Shown here piece by piece: positions 42,773 to 54,654 of a DNA stretch of 64,000 nt. Under the pieces are notes generated by a model. It was given only the letters and a program-made list of their open reading frames with translations, made no database searches and had not been told where the DNA came from. Every line of letters starts with the position of its first letter. Within the stretch, counting starts at the first letter, position 1. The position numbers and the translations under genes are program-made. Source of the DNA: Dechloromonas sp. UBA6271 (GTDB taxonomy: Bacteria; Pseudomonadota; Gammaproteobacteria; Burkholderiales; Rhodocyclaceae); contig DJUX01000061.1 in assembly GCA_002440665.1 (NCBI GenBank), positions 1 to 64,000 on the forward strand. Direction: 5' to 3'.

Positions 42773-44233
42773 TCAGCGGAAAGTCCGCTGGGCGATGATG
42801 ATCAGCGCCATCGGCAGCGTACACAGAGCCAGCAGGAAAAACACGTCGCCGCTGGCCAGTGTCAGCGGGCTGACCAGCCCGGCGCTGGCGCCGGAAAGCC
42901 CATGCAGGGCCTGCGCCCAGTCCGGGTGGAAGCCTTCCGGCAACACCGCCAGCCGGCGGGCGTAGAAAAACTGGAGTGCCACGGTCGACAGCGCAATGCT
43001 CGACGAAATGCCCAACTGGCGGACGATGTTCTTGACCTGGTAGCCATGCGAGAAAACCTTGGGCGGCAACTCGACGAAGGTGCCGAAGGCGACCGGCCCG
43101 ATGAAACACGGAATGGCGATGCCGCAGATCAGTGCCGGCAACAGCAGCAGGTGCCAGTCGTCCAGTCGCCCGGCCTGGCTGAAACCCAGGCAGGCGATCG
43201 CGTAGAGGGCCAGCCCGGCCAGCATGAAGCGGCGTGGGCGCGGTCGCCGGCTCGCGGCCGCCGCGTGTAGCAGGGCGGCGGCGACGCTGCCGAAAAAACT
43301 GAAGGAAAGCACCAGCGCGGTGGTCGTCAGCGACAGGCCGAGGCCTTCCTTGAAAAAGATCGGTAGCAGGAAGCCGCTGGTGCCGGCCATGAAGTAACCG
43401 AAAAAATACAGGGCGATGCCCAGCAGGTAACGCCACTGGAACAGGCCGCGGTAGTCGATCAGCGGCCTGTCCTTTTGCCATTGCCGCCAGGCGAAAACGC
43501 TGAGCGCGATGATCGAGGCGATGCCCACGCCAAGCACCAGCGAGCGCGAGGAAGCGGCTTCGGAAGGGATTTCCTGGATCGCGTATTGCAGACCGAAAAT
43601 CCCCGCCACCAGCCACAGCAGCCAGCCCCAGTGTTCCTCGCTGCGTTCACCGACCGGCACCGTTGCGCGGGAGAGATGCGGACCGGCGACCCAGGCAACC
43701 GCGACAGCCAGCGGCACGGCGCACCAGAACAGCGCCGGCCAGCCCCAGACCCCGAGCAGCCCGGCGGCGGCGAGCGGGGCGATGGCCGAGGCGCCGAGCA
43801 GGCTGCCGATGAAGCACAGCAGCCCGTGAAAACGCGCTTCCGGCGGCAGGCGGTTGATTTCCATGCGCCCGGCGGTAAAGAAGGTGGCGCCGCCCGCGCC
43901 CTGCAGGATGCGGCCGAAGGTGAATTGGCCGACACCGCCGGCCGTCGCGCAGAGGATGCCGCCGAGGGCGAAGACGACCAGCGAGGCGAGGATGAAATCG
44001 CGATAGCCCAGGCGCTCGACCATCCACTGGTGCTTGTAGAGCATGAAGATCGAGGCTACGCCGTAGAGCGTGTAGGCTAGCGCGAATTCTCCAGGGGTCA
44101 GGGCGAGGCCGGCCATGATCTGGCTCGCCGCGAACATCACCAGCCCGGTCTCGAAAAACTCGACGCAGGTGATGGCGGCGATGCTGGCGAGCAGGCGCGA
44201 GGCGGGCGGCTGGATGGCGGGGGCAGAGTGCAT
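42773..44233 (-). CDS. MFS transporter (14-helix drug-efflux type)
   Basis: 486 residues with many hydrophobic segments, more than the 12-helix form, resembling the DHA2 (EmrB/QacA-like) branch. AGGATFFTAGRMEINRLPPE and FVELPPKVFSHGYQVKNIVR are loop regions; FFGYFMAGTSGFLLPIFFKE contains a mid-membrane motif. Probable proton-driven efflux; substrate unknown. It abuts moaE end to end. Confidence 0.8.
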   Translation of the reverse strand: MHSAPAIQPPASRLLASIAAITCVEFFETGLVMFAASQIMAGLALTPGEFALAYTLYGVASIFMLYKHQWMVERLGYRDFILASLVVFALGGILCATAGGVGQFTFGRILQGAGGATFFTAGRMEINRLPPEARFHGLLCFIGSLLGASAIAPLAAAGLLGVWGWPALFWCAVPLAVAVAWVAGPHLSRATVPVGERSEEHWGWLLWLVAGIFGLQYAIQEIPSEAASSRSLVLGVGIASIIALSVFAWRQWQKDRPLIDYRGLFQWRYLLGIALYFFGYFMAGTSGFLLPIFFKEGLGLSLTTTALVLSFSFFGSVAAALLHAAAASRRPRPRRFMLAGLALYAIACLGFSQAGRLDDWHLLLLPALICGIAIPCFIGPVAFGTFVELPPKVFSHGYQVKNIVRQLGISSSIALSTVALQFFYARRLAVLPEGFHPDWAQALHGLSGASAGLVSPLTLASGDVFFLLALCTLPMALIIIAQRTFR

Positions 44234-44325
44234 CGGCAGGGCAAGGGGAAAGGATGTACGGTTCCAAGGATGCCAGATTACGGTTCATTGCGCGTAATTT
44301 GCCCATCCGGTACACACGAGCGGCA

Positions 44326-44353
44326 GTTGAAATTTGTCCCGGCGTCCTCATCT
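44326..44353 (+). promoter_or_regulatory. Sigma-32-like heat-shock promoter of clpB
   Basis: GTTGAAA at 44326-44332, a 13-base spacer and CCTCATCT at 44346-44353 approximate the RpoH consensus CTTGAAA-N13-CCCCATNT, upstream of the heat-shock gene clpB. Confidence 0.55.
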
Positions 44354-44389
44354 ACCGGGTATCGAAAAAATTCCCCAAGGGAGACAGCC

Positions 44390-46972
<2,583 letters not shown>

Positions 46973-46993
46973 TCCAGCAGGCGAAATGAAAAT

Positions 46994-47022
46994 GGCGAGG
47001 CTGGTTGCCTCGCCGTTTTTTC
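46994..47022 (+). terminator. Rho-independent terminator of clpB
   Basis: GGCGAGGC and GCCTCGCC pair around TGGTT, followed by GTTTTTTC, about 20 bp after the clpB stop. Confidence 0.9.
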
Positions 47023-47156
47023 TTGGAAAAGCTGGTTTTCAGATTCAGGCCGCTTTTCCCGGTTGACCGTAGGAGGCTGGTTGCTGATCCTGGGCTTGCC
47101 GCTCAGCATAGTCAGCCATCCGGCGGCAGTTCGGCCATTATTGCCTTGTCGAGTAG

Positions 47157-48353
47157 CTAGCCCTCTCGCTTTGCCTTATCTGCGGCGATTCGGGCGCGAA
47201 TTCGTTCGTTGATGCCCTCCGCACTACCGATATCTGGCACAGGTTCCGTAGGCGGCTCTGTGCCCGAAGGAAGCTCGGGGTCCAGCTCGTATGCGAGAAC
47301 CGCCGCCGGCTCAAGGAACGAATCCAGTTCGGCATCGTGCTGAGCGTTGTATGCGGCCAGAACGCGCCGATGTCGTACGCCGTGCTCTTCAGCTTCGACC
47401 TGCCGCTCGAGCTGGCGCAACGCAAAGTACAACCCCCGCTGCTCGGCCAAGGGGCAAAGCCAATTACGGTATTTCTGCCGCCACCTGCCACCGTGGTATT
47501 TGATTAGTGATACCAGCTTAGGATCGATGGCCACGTCACCGACCAACGTCACTTTCACAGCGATCCCGAACGGCAAGGTTCGCACATTGACCCGGTCCCG
47601 GCCAATCGACAACACATAGTCGGTCATGATGGCTGGCGCATAAGCGGTTGTGGCCCTCGGGAAAGGTTCCTCCGAAAGCGTAGTCGCGCCCGCGGCATCC
47701 AGTTCTGCCGCTGCGGTGGCTTCCGCGTTGAGCCGTGGTTTCTCCAGATCCACAAGCCATGCCTTGCCCAGTAAGCTTTCGATCAACACCTGGCGCAGTT
47801 CCGCCCATGCTTGAACATGGGTGTCGGGATCACGCTTAAGCGACCGTGCAAGCTGCAGCGTCACTTCCAGTGCAGGCAAGCCAAGCATCAGCAGCTTGCC
47901 ATGCTTCTCGCGTTTGATGCCGTTGGTAACCGTGATTTCGACAAGCACAGGGCCAAACGCGGTCTCAAGCACGATATCCGGTTGAATATTGGCCATCGGG
48001 ACTTCGGCTTGCGCGGCGCTGTAGGCCAACTGTCCCGCGGGACGGACCGCAACCCCTCGCCCACGGCGGCCATCGGGCAGCGTCGCGGTACGGACAATAG
48101 ATATCTCCGGGACAACCAGACTCCGGCTTTCCAGCAACAGGCGCTTGGCTGCCAGGTGAAGCGCAGTTTCGGCACCACCGGAGCATCCAGTGTCCCTTGC
48201 GTGCGCGAAGTGCCAGCGCCGGATGGGACCTTGTTTAGCCTCAAGGTCGCCACCGCATTCGGAGCAATGGCAGTCGCAGGCCGCTCCGTTGGCCACCTCA
48301 TCGACCGAACGAATATTGTCTGCTGCATCAAGAGCGAAGAATTGGTAATGCAA
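47157..48353 (-). CDS. Competence protein CoiA-like family protein
   Basis: 398 residues. The N-terminus has CDCHCSECGGDLEAKQGPIR then RWHFAHARDTGC and ETALHLAAKRLLLES, the metal-binding and His-rich pattern of CoiA-like proteins; QPDIVLETAFGPVLVEITVT looks like a PD-(D/E)xK nuclease core. In Gram-positive competence CoiA is needed for transformation, but proteobacterial members have no proven role and many lie in accessory DNA. It stands alone. The link to the uptake-like motif in this genome is speculation. Confidence 0.7.
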   Translation of the reverse strand: MHYQFFALDAADNIRSVDEVANGAACDCHCSECGGDLEAKQGPIRRWHFAHARDTGCSGGAETALHLAAKRLLLESRSLVVPEISIVRTATLPDGRRGRGVAVRPAGQLAYSAAQAEVPMANIQPDIVLETAFGPVLVEITVTNGIKREKHGKLLMLGLPALEVTLQLARSLKRDPDTHVQAWAELRQVLIESLLGKAWLVDLEKPRLNAEATAAAELDAAGATTLSEEPFPRATTAYAPAIMTDYVLSIGRDRVNVRTLPFGIAVKVTLVGDVAIDPKLVSLIKYHGGRWRQKYRNWLCPLAEQRGLYFALRQLERQVEAEEHGVRHRRVLAAYNAQHDAELDSFLEPAAVLAYELDPELPSGTEPPTEPVPDIGSAEGINERIRARIAADKAKREG

Positions 48354-48669
48354 GGGAATGAAATGGCCGGTAACGGCGGATTATTTGACGACGCTAGCAT
48401 AGGCGATGCGCAAGAAATCGTCACGTGCACCGCGATCCTGACACGGTCTTCGCGCACTCAGACCCCCACAGTTCGAAGCATACCGATCCTCGAATCTCGG
48501 CATCAGTGATGCGGCGAGAGTAGTTGTCCGGGGCCGTTTGTTTTCGTCCGCCACATTGAGAAATTGCCGCTCGACGCGCCTGTCCTTAACAGGCAGCAAT
48601 CCTAACAATTGCAGACCTAAACAGATAAACAATTGAAGGTCGGCTTTGGCCGAATTGTGTGAATTGGCT
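48354..48669. other. Gene-free stretch upstream of the CoiA-like gene
   Basis: No coding sequence recognised. A small hairpin built on CCTGT/ACAGG lies near 48578-48594. Confidence 0.4.
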
Positions 48670-48860
48670 CTACAACAGCTTGCCGGTCGGACAGATGAAG
48701 GCCCCCGCGACAGCGTCATAAGTGAAGTCGGCGGGCCTGTAGCACTTGGCGGGTTTCTTCGGATGCGCCTTGCCGTAGAGCGGGTCGGGCTTGGCTTTGT
48801 GGTGTGCCTGATTTTTGAAACGTTCGTCGCGGCTGTGCATGCTGTTGTCGGCGCCAGCAC
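48670..48860 (-). pseudogene. Transposase fragment, IS1182-like
   Basis: Read on the minus strand this gives ADNSMHSRDERFKNQAHHKA, then KPDPLYGKAHPKKPAK, CYRPADFTYDAVAGAFICPT and GKLL before a stop. The spacing ADN...RD.RF...P.DF.YD....C.CP.GK matches the internal region of IS1182-family transposases. No start, no catalytic domain and no terminal repeats are left, so it is a remnant. Confidence 0.65.
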
Positions 48861-48954
48861 CCGGAGCCGAACTGCTGAGAAGCCCAGTTTTCCCACCGGG
48901 AAAAACCGGATAATGGCGGCCAATTCGTTTTGAACGCTATTTTTGGATTCCCGT

Positions 48955-51150
48955 ATGGAAATTAAGGTCAATTTTCTCGACAAGCTTCGTCTCGAGGCCA
49001 AGTTCGACGACTTCACGGTCATCGCCGACCAGCCTATCCGCTATAAGGGCGATGGCTCGGCGCCGGGGCCGTTCGATTACTTTCTGGCTTCATCGGCTTT
49101 GTGCGCGGCTTACTTTGTGAAGTTGTACTGCGACACGCGCAATATTCCGACCGAGAACATCCGCCTGTCGCAGAACAACATTGTCGATCCGGAAAATCGC
49201 TACCAGCAGATTTTCAAGATCCAGGTCGAGTTGCCGGCGGATATCTCCGCCAAGGACCGGCAAGGCATCTTGCGCTCCATCGATCGTTGCACGGTGAAAA
49301 AGGTGGTGCAAACCGGGCCCGAGTTTGTGATCGAGGAAGTCGAAAATCTCGATGCCGATGCGCAGGCCTTGCTGGCGCTGAATCCGGATTCGGAGGCGCG
49401 CACCTATATTGCGGGCAAGGATCTGCCGCTCGAGCAGACCATCGCCAACATGTCCGGTATTTTGGCCGCTCTGGGCATGAAGATCGAAATCGCTTCGTGG
49501 CGCAATCTCGTTCCGAATGTGTGGTCGCTGCACATCCGCGATGCGCACTCGCCTATGTGTTTTACCAATGGCAAGGGCGCGACCAAGGAAAGCGCGCTGG
49601 CGTCGGCCTTGGGCGAATTCATCGAGCGGGCGAGTTGCAATCACTTCTACAACGACCAGTTCTGGGGTGAAGACATTGCCAACGCGGCCTTCGTGCATTA
49701 CCCGAACGAGCGCTGGTTCAAGCCGGGCCGCAAGGATGCGCTGCCGGCCGGGATTCTCGACGAGTATTGCCGGCAGATTTACAACCCGGATGGCGAGCTG
49801 CGCGGCTCAAATCTCTACGACACCAACTCCGGCAACACCGAACGCGGCATCTGCACGCTGCCCTATGTCCGCCAGTCGGATGGCGAGGTCGTGTATTTCC
49901 CGACCAACCTGATCGACAACCTGTTCCTCAGCAATGGCATGAGTGCCGGCAATACGCTGGCCGAAGCGCAGGTGCAATGCCTGTCGGAAATTTTCGAGCG
50001 GGCGGTCAAACGCGAAATTCTGGAAGGTGAAATAGCCCTGCCGGATGTGCCGCAGGAAGTGCTGGCGAAGTATCCCGGCATTCTGGCCGGCATCGAGGAG
50101 CTGGAAAAGCAGGGCTTCCCGGTGCTGGTCAAGGATGCGTCGCTGGGCGGCGAATTTCCGGTGATGTGCGTCACCCTGATGAACCCGCGCACCGGCGGCG
50201 TGTTTGCCTCGTTTGGCGCGCACCCCAGCCTGGAGGTGGCGCTGGAACGCAGTCTGACCGAGTTGCTGCAGGGGCGAAGTTTTGAAGGCCTGAACGATCT
50301 GCCTCGGCCAACCTTCGAAAGCAACGCCGTCACCGAGCCGAACAACTTCGTCGAACATTTTATCGATTCCAGCGGCGTGGTGTCGTGGCGCTTTTTCAGC
50401 GCCAAGGCCGATTACGAGTTTGTCGAGTGGGACTTTTCCGGCCAAGGTGAAGAATCCAATGCCGACGAAGCCGCAACCTTGTTCGGCATTCTCGAAGCCA
50501 TGGGCAAGGAAGTGTACATGGCGGTGTATGCCCAGCTCGGCGCAACGGCCTGCCGCATCCTGGTGCCGGGGTATTCGGAAGTTTATCCGATCGAGGATTT
50601 GATCTGGGATAACACCAACAAGGCGCTGACATTCCGAGCCGATATTCTGAATTTGCATCGTCTTGATGATGCCGCCTTGGAAGCATTGCTCGAACGTCTG
50701 GAAGGCAGCGAGCTCGATGATTACACCGACATCATCACCTTGATCGGCGTCGAGTTTGACGAGAACACAGCCTGGGGCCAACTGACTATTCTCGAATTGA
50801 AACTGCTGATCAACCTCGCCCTGCAGCAATTCGAAGCGGCGCACGAACTGGTCGGAACCTACATGCAATATAACGAAAACACGGTCGAGCGTGGCTTGTT
50901 CTATCAGGCCTTGAATGTGGTGCTGGAGGTGCTGCTGGACGATGAACTGGAACTGGCCGATTACGAGGTCAATTTCCGCCGGATGTTTGGTGATCCGCGC
51001 ATGGATGCGGTGCTGGGGTCAGTGGACGGCAGCGTGCGCTTCTTCGGCCTGACGCCAACGAGCATGAAACTGGAAGGGCTCGATCGGCACCAGCGCCTGA
51101 TCGATAGCTACAAAAAACTGCACATCGCACGGGCCAAGGTGGCGGCTTGA
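48955..51150 (+). CDS. ycaO: OsmC-YcaO fusion protein
   Basis: 731 residues. Residues 1-140 form an OsmC-like domain (GDGSAPGPFDYFLASSALCA). From about 160 a YcaO domain follows with ATKESALASALGEFIERASC, NGMSAGNTLAEAQVQCLSEI and LNDLPRPTFESN; the Glu-rich ATP-binding pattern is visible. The C-terminal 130 residues are helical. E. coli YcaO assists beta-methylthiolation of ribosomal protein S12 by RimO; other YcaO proteins make azolines or thioamides. The OsmC fusion occurs in other proteobacteria. No peptide precursor gene is adjacent, so a natural-product role is not supported. Confidence 0.88.
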   Translation: MEIKVNFLDKLRLEAKFDDFTVIADQPIRYKGDGSAPGPFDYFLASSALCAAYFVKLYCDTRNIPTENIRLSQNNIVDPENRYQQIFKIQVELPADISAKDRQGILRSIDRCTVKKVVQTGPEFVIEEVENLDADAQALLALNPDSEARTYIAGKDLPLEQTIANMSGILAALGMKIEIASWRNLVPNVWSLHIRDAHSPMCFTNGKGATKESALASALGEFIERASCNHFYNDQFWGEDIANAAFVHYPNERWFKPGRKDALPAGILDEYCRQIYNPDGELRGSNLYDTNSGNTERGICTLPYVRQSDGEVVYFPTNLIDNLFLSNGMSAGNTLAEAQVQCLSEIFERAVKREILEGEIALPDVPQEVLAKYPGILAGIEELEKQGFPVLVKDASLGGEFPVMCVTLMNPRTGGVFASFGAHPSLEVALERSLTELLQGRSFEGLNDLPRPTFESNAVTEPNNFVEHFIDSSGVVSWRFFSAKADYEFVEWDFSGQGEESNADEAATLFGILEAMGKEVYMAVYAQLGATACRILVPGYSEVYPIEDLIWDNTNKALTFRADILNLHRLDDAALEALLERLEGSELDDYTDIITLIGVEFDENTAWGQLTILELKLLINLALQQFEAAHELVGTYMQYNENTVERGLFYQALNVVLEVLLDDELELADYEVNFRRMFGDPRMDAVLGSVDGSVRFFGLTPTSMKLEGLDRHQRLIDSYKKLHIARAKVAA

Positions 51151-51469
51151 TCCAGTTTGGGTTACGAGTCATGGCTGCATCAAGCACAAGCGTGACCGGG
51201 TGCCTTCCTACGAGCTTCGGCACCCGTTACGGGCAAGGCCAACTTCCGCTACCGCTTGGCCTGACCGTTCCGCAACGGGCCGGGAGTTCTAATTTGTAGG
51301 CTTGGAAAGCCGACGTTTGTACCAAATTGCTTTTGTAGGGCACGTAACCGATGCCTTGCCGACCGACAGGCGCCGGCAATCGAACAGCTGGAAAGGCCGA
51401 CCAACTGCCTGATGTCCAAAACTGCGGAACGTCTTCTGTGGCAGATATTAGCGGACGTCCGTGCCCTCG
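51151..51469. other. Gene-free stretch after ycaO
   Basis: It holds an 8-bp inverted repeat, CGGGTGCC (51197-51204) and GGCACCCG (51219-51226), with a 14-base loop and no T run. Nothing else recognised. Confidence 0.4.
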
Positions 51470-52300
51470 TCATGGCGTCAGTGCAAACAGGCGGACGGCG
51501 TTGCCCCAGGCGATCTGCCTTGCCACGCCGGGCGGCAGCTGCTCGAGCCACGGCCGGTAGCCGCCCATGATCTGCCCGTAGCGGTCCCAGCGCTCGTCGA
51601 TCCATGTGTCGGAGCCGAGCAGGAAGCGCTCCGGGTGGCGCTCGAACAGTTGGCGCCACTCGGCGAAAATCTTTCCTGAGCCGTCGCTGATTCCGCTGCG
51701 ATAGGAAAGTTCGGCAACCAAGCCGGGGTAGGTGCGCAGCATGCGTTCGACTTCGGCGGCCGGCAATGAAAAACCGGTGTGCGCCCAGATGATGCGGGCA
51801 TCCGGGTAAAGCGAAAAGAGGATGTCCAGCGCCGCGACATCGCTGTGGGCATGCAGCATCAGCTTGCGTTCGCGGGCGAAGCGGACCATCTGCGCGACGA
51901 CCGGGCTGCGCGCTTCCTCGCCATGCAGATGGAACTCGCCGATTCCGACGAAATAGCCGTGGCGCCGGTATTCCTCTTCGATCAGCGTCATCGTCTGCGA
52001 GTCGTTGAACCAGGTCTGCACATCGGCGCGCACACGGTAGGGGCGCAGAAAGGGCACGACCTGCAGTTTGTCGGAGCGGACGGCATATAAGGCGTGAGTC
52101 CCGGCGTTGGGCCGGCTGTTGGCCAGTATGCCGTGCACGCCGGCTGCCTCGAAGAGCCGGAGCGCCTCGCCGGTGGTTACACGCGGGGTCGGTTCCCAGT
52201 TGTAATGGAGATGGGCGTCGAAGAGCGGCAGCGGCTCGGCGACGACGACCCTGACGCCGAGGCCGAAACAGAGGAGCAGGGCAAGGATCTTGTATTTCAT
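51470..52300 (-). CDS. Exported amidohydrolase-family protein
   Basis: 276 residues. Signal peptide ending near LGVRVVVAEP. Metal-binding motifs of the amidohydrolase-2 fold: LFDAHLHYNW, VGIGEFHLHGEE, LMLHAHSDVAAL, IIWAHTGFSLPAAE and FLLGSDTWIDERW. The enzyme is probably a zinc-dependent hydrolase or decarboxylase in the periplasm; the substrate cannot be inferred. Complete. Confidence 0.8.
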   Translation of the reverse strand: MKYKILALLLCFGLGVRVVVAEPLPLFDAHLHYNWEPTPRVTTGEALRLFEAAGVHGILANSRPNAGTHALYAVRSDKLQVVPFLRPYRVRADVQTWFNDSQTMTLIEEEYRRHGYFVGIGEFHLHGEEARSPVVAQMVRFARERKLMLHAHSDVAALDILFSLYPDARIIWAHTGFSLPAAEVERMLRTYPGLVAELSYRSGISDGSGKIFAEWRQLFERHPERFLLGSDTWIDERWDRYGQIMGGYRPWLEQLPPGVARQIAWGNAVRLFALTP

Positions 52301-52401
52301 GGCGGCGCCTCAACGAGTTCTTTTCGTTGCGACAGGGTATGCCGGTGTTCGTTCCTCGCCTACGGGCCGACAAAGCGGCGCCGTCCGCACTTTGCCCGGT
52401 G

Positions 52402-52434
52402 AATTTGGCCTCTTTTACGGGGTCGGCCGCAGCA
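52402..52434 (-). repeat. Uptake-like motif copy 17 (core variant)
   Basis: Core GCGGCCGAC (one mismatch) at 52422-52430 on the minus strand, preceded by TGCT, with AAAA and AAATT tracts in register; intergenic. Confidence 0.65.
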
Positions 52435-52467
52435 GCCCGTTTTTGGCGGTTTCGCCTGCCGCTGCGC

Positions 52468-54507
52468 TTACATCAGGATCGCAAACAGGCTGCTGTAGTC
52501 GTCTTTCCAGGGGCGGAAGTTCCCGGCATCCGCAATTGGTTGCGCATCCTGCAGTGAAGGGTGCCGGAAAAATTCCGGATTGCCGCTGATCAACGCCCAG
52601 CGCGAGCGGAATACGCCGCGTTCCTGGTCGCCCGCGACATCGACGACGCGGACTTCTTTGCCGAAGTGGTCGGCGGCAGTCTTGATGACCGGGCGCAGGT
52701 CGAGGAAGCGATTGGTGATATGGACCGCCAGCACGCCGTCCGGCTTGAGGTGACGGAAATACAGCGCGAAAGCTTCGCGGGTCAGCAGGTGTACCGGCAC
52801 CGAATCCCCGGAAAAGGCATCGACGACGAGGACGTCGAATTGCTGCGGTGTTTCGATGTCCAGTTGGAGCCGGGCATCGCCGAGAATGATCTCGGTCTGC
52901 GCCGCCGTTTTAGACAGGAAGCCGAAGTGTTCGCGGGCGACGTCGATGACCAGCGGATCGATGTCGTACAGCCGGTAGTAATCGCCGGGCCGTCCGTAGG
53001 TGGCCAGCGTGCCGACGCCGATGCCGACGATGCCGACGCGCAGCGGTGCGCTGCCGCCCTTGATCAGCAGCGCCTTGCCGGCGCCGCCGTCCGGGCTGTA
53101 GTAGGTGGTCGGTTGCTGCACCTTGTCCGGCGCCAGGAATTGTCGGCCATGAATGATCTGACCATGTAGCATCGTACGGTAGCCCTTTTCGGCATTGGCG
53201 AAGACCCGTAGGGTGCCGTAGAAGTTGCGCACGGTGATTTCCGCGCCGCTGTTTTCCTCGATGTGATCGGCGATGCGAATCAAGGACAGGGCGACCAGGA
53301 AAACGAGCGTGCCGGAAACCGCCGCCAGTCGCCACGCCGGGCGCGAAAAGCGGGTGCCGGGAATGACCGCGAGCGCCGTGACCAGGCCGGTGAGGACGAT
53401 GCCGATCGACAACTCGTAGTTGGCGTTGAAGAAATACGGCGCGATGACGCCAACGAAAAAGCCGCCGCAGGCGCCGCCGACCGCCAGCATCAGGTAATAG
53501 GTGGTCAGGTGCCCGATGTGGGGCTGGCGGCGCGCCAGTTCGCCGTGGCAGACCATGCAGGCGACGAAGAAGGCGCTCAGGTTGATCGCCATCGACAGGT
53601 AAATGGGCAGCGCCGTCAGGCCCAGGGTCGGCAGCCAGGCGAGGGCAGTCAGGCCGAGCACCAGCAAGGGCAGGAACACCCGGCGCCGATACCAGCCGTG
53701 GCGCTCGAAGCAGAGGATGAAGGACAGCAGGTAGAGCGCCAGCGGGGCGACCCAGAGCAGCGGAATCGGCGCGATGTTCTCGCTCAGGAAGCTGGTGTCG
53801 GCGACCATCAGGATCGACGGACAGGCGGCCAGCGCCGCCCACAGCAGCAGTTGCGTGCCACGCAACGGCGGAACCTGCTGGTGTTCGTGATGCAGCACGA
53901 TCGGTTCGCTGTTGCGTCCGCGCCAGGCCAGCACGCCGCAAGAGATGGCGAAGCAGATGAACAGCCCGGACCAGGCATACGACTGCCACAGCGTCGGCAG
54001 CGCCGGCTCGACGACCAATGGGTAGGCGATCAGCGCCAGCATCGAGCCGAAATTGGACAGCGCGAACAGGCGATAGGGCACTTGCCCGGAGCGCTCGCGG
54101 GCGAACCAGGCCTGCACCAGCGGCCCGGTGGTCGACAGCACGAAGTAGGGCAGGCCGATCGAGACCAGCAGCAGGCCGAGGATGCGCAGCGTCGGGTTTT
54201 CGGCGCCAGTCGGCTTCCACGCTTCGCTCGGGCTGATCGGCAACAGCAGCAGGCTGGCGACCAGCAGGCCGAGATGGACGAGGCTCTGGCGGCGCGGTGC
54301 CAGAAAGCGCACGACCCAATGTGAATACAGATAGCCAAGCAGCAGGGTCATCTGGAAGAACAGCATGCAGGTCGTCCACACCGAGGCCGAGCCGCCGAAC
54401 CACGGCAGGATCATCTTGCCGATCATCGGCTGGACCTGGAAAAGCAGGAAGGCGCTGAGAAAAATCGTCAGGCCGTAGTGGAGCGTCAAGCGGAGGTCGA
54501 TTTTCAT
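52468..54507 (-). CDS. Membrane-anchored spermidine synthase-like protein
   Basis: 679 residues from MKIDLRLTLHYGLTIFLSAF. The first 400 residues are a polytopic membrane region of at least ten hydrophobic segments. The C-terminal domain has a spermidine-synthase/methyltransferase fold: GIVGIGVGTLATYGRPGDYY, LYDIDPLVIDVAREHFG, FDVLVVDAFSGDSVPVHLLT and DGVLAVHITNRFLDLRPV. The aminopropyl-acceptor aspartate region (DAFSGD) is present. True substrate unknown. An upstream in-frame Met was rejected because it lacks the membrane start. Confidence 0.85.
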   Translation of the reverse strand: MKIDLRLTLHYGLTIFLSAFLLFQVQPMIGKMILPWFGGSASVWTTCMLFFQMTLLLGYLYSHWVVRFLAPRRQSLVHLGLLVASLLLLPISPSEAWKPTGAENPTLRILGLLLVSIGLPYFVLSTTGPLVQAWFARERSGQVPYRLFALSNFGSMLALIAYPLVVEPALPTLWQSYAWSGLFICFAISCGVLAWRGRNSEPIVLHHEHQQVPPLRGTQLLLWAALAACPSILMVADTSFLSENIAPIPLLWVAPLALYLLSFILCFERHGWYRRRVFLPLLVLGLTALAWLPTLGLTALPIYLSMAINLSAFFVACMVCHGELARRQPHIGHLTTYYLMLAVGGACGGFFVGVIAPYFFNANYELSIGIVLTGLVTALAVIPGTRFSRPAWRLAAVSGTLVFLVALSLIRIADHIEENSGAEITVRNFYGTLRVFANAEKGYRTMLHGQIIHGRQFLAPDKVQQPTTYYSPDGGAGKALLIKGGSAPLRVGIVGIGVGTLATYGRPGDYYRLYDIDPLVIDVAREHFGFLSKTAAQTEIILGDARLQLDIETPQQFDVLVVDAFSGDSVPVHLLTREAFALYFRHLKPDGVLAVHITNRFLDLRPVIKTAADHFGKEVRVVDVAGDQERGVFRSRWALISGNPEFFRHPSLQDAQPIADAGNFRPWKDDYSSLFAILM

Positions 54508-54654
54508 CGGCGATCCCGGTGGAATGGGTGATTTCTGACTCTGGCGATGGGGTCCCCACGCGTGGCCCCTGGCAACGCCGCTGAACTTTCGGCGCAATGC
54601 CGTTATCCTAGCAGAAGCCTGCGGGTTGATCGGGCGTAAGTCACAGGAGCGCAT

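Noticed and set aside
48955..51150. YcaO as part of a modified-peptide natural-product cluster
   Set aside because: No precursor peptide, dehydrogenase or exporter adjoins it, and the OsmC fusion and length match the ribosomal S12-associated YcaO group.
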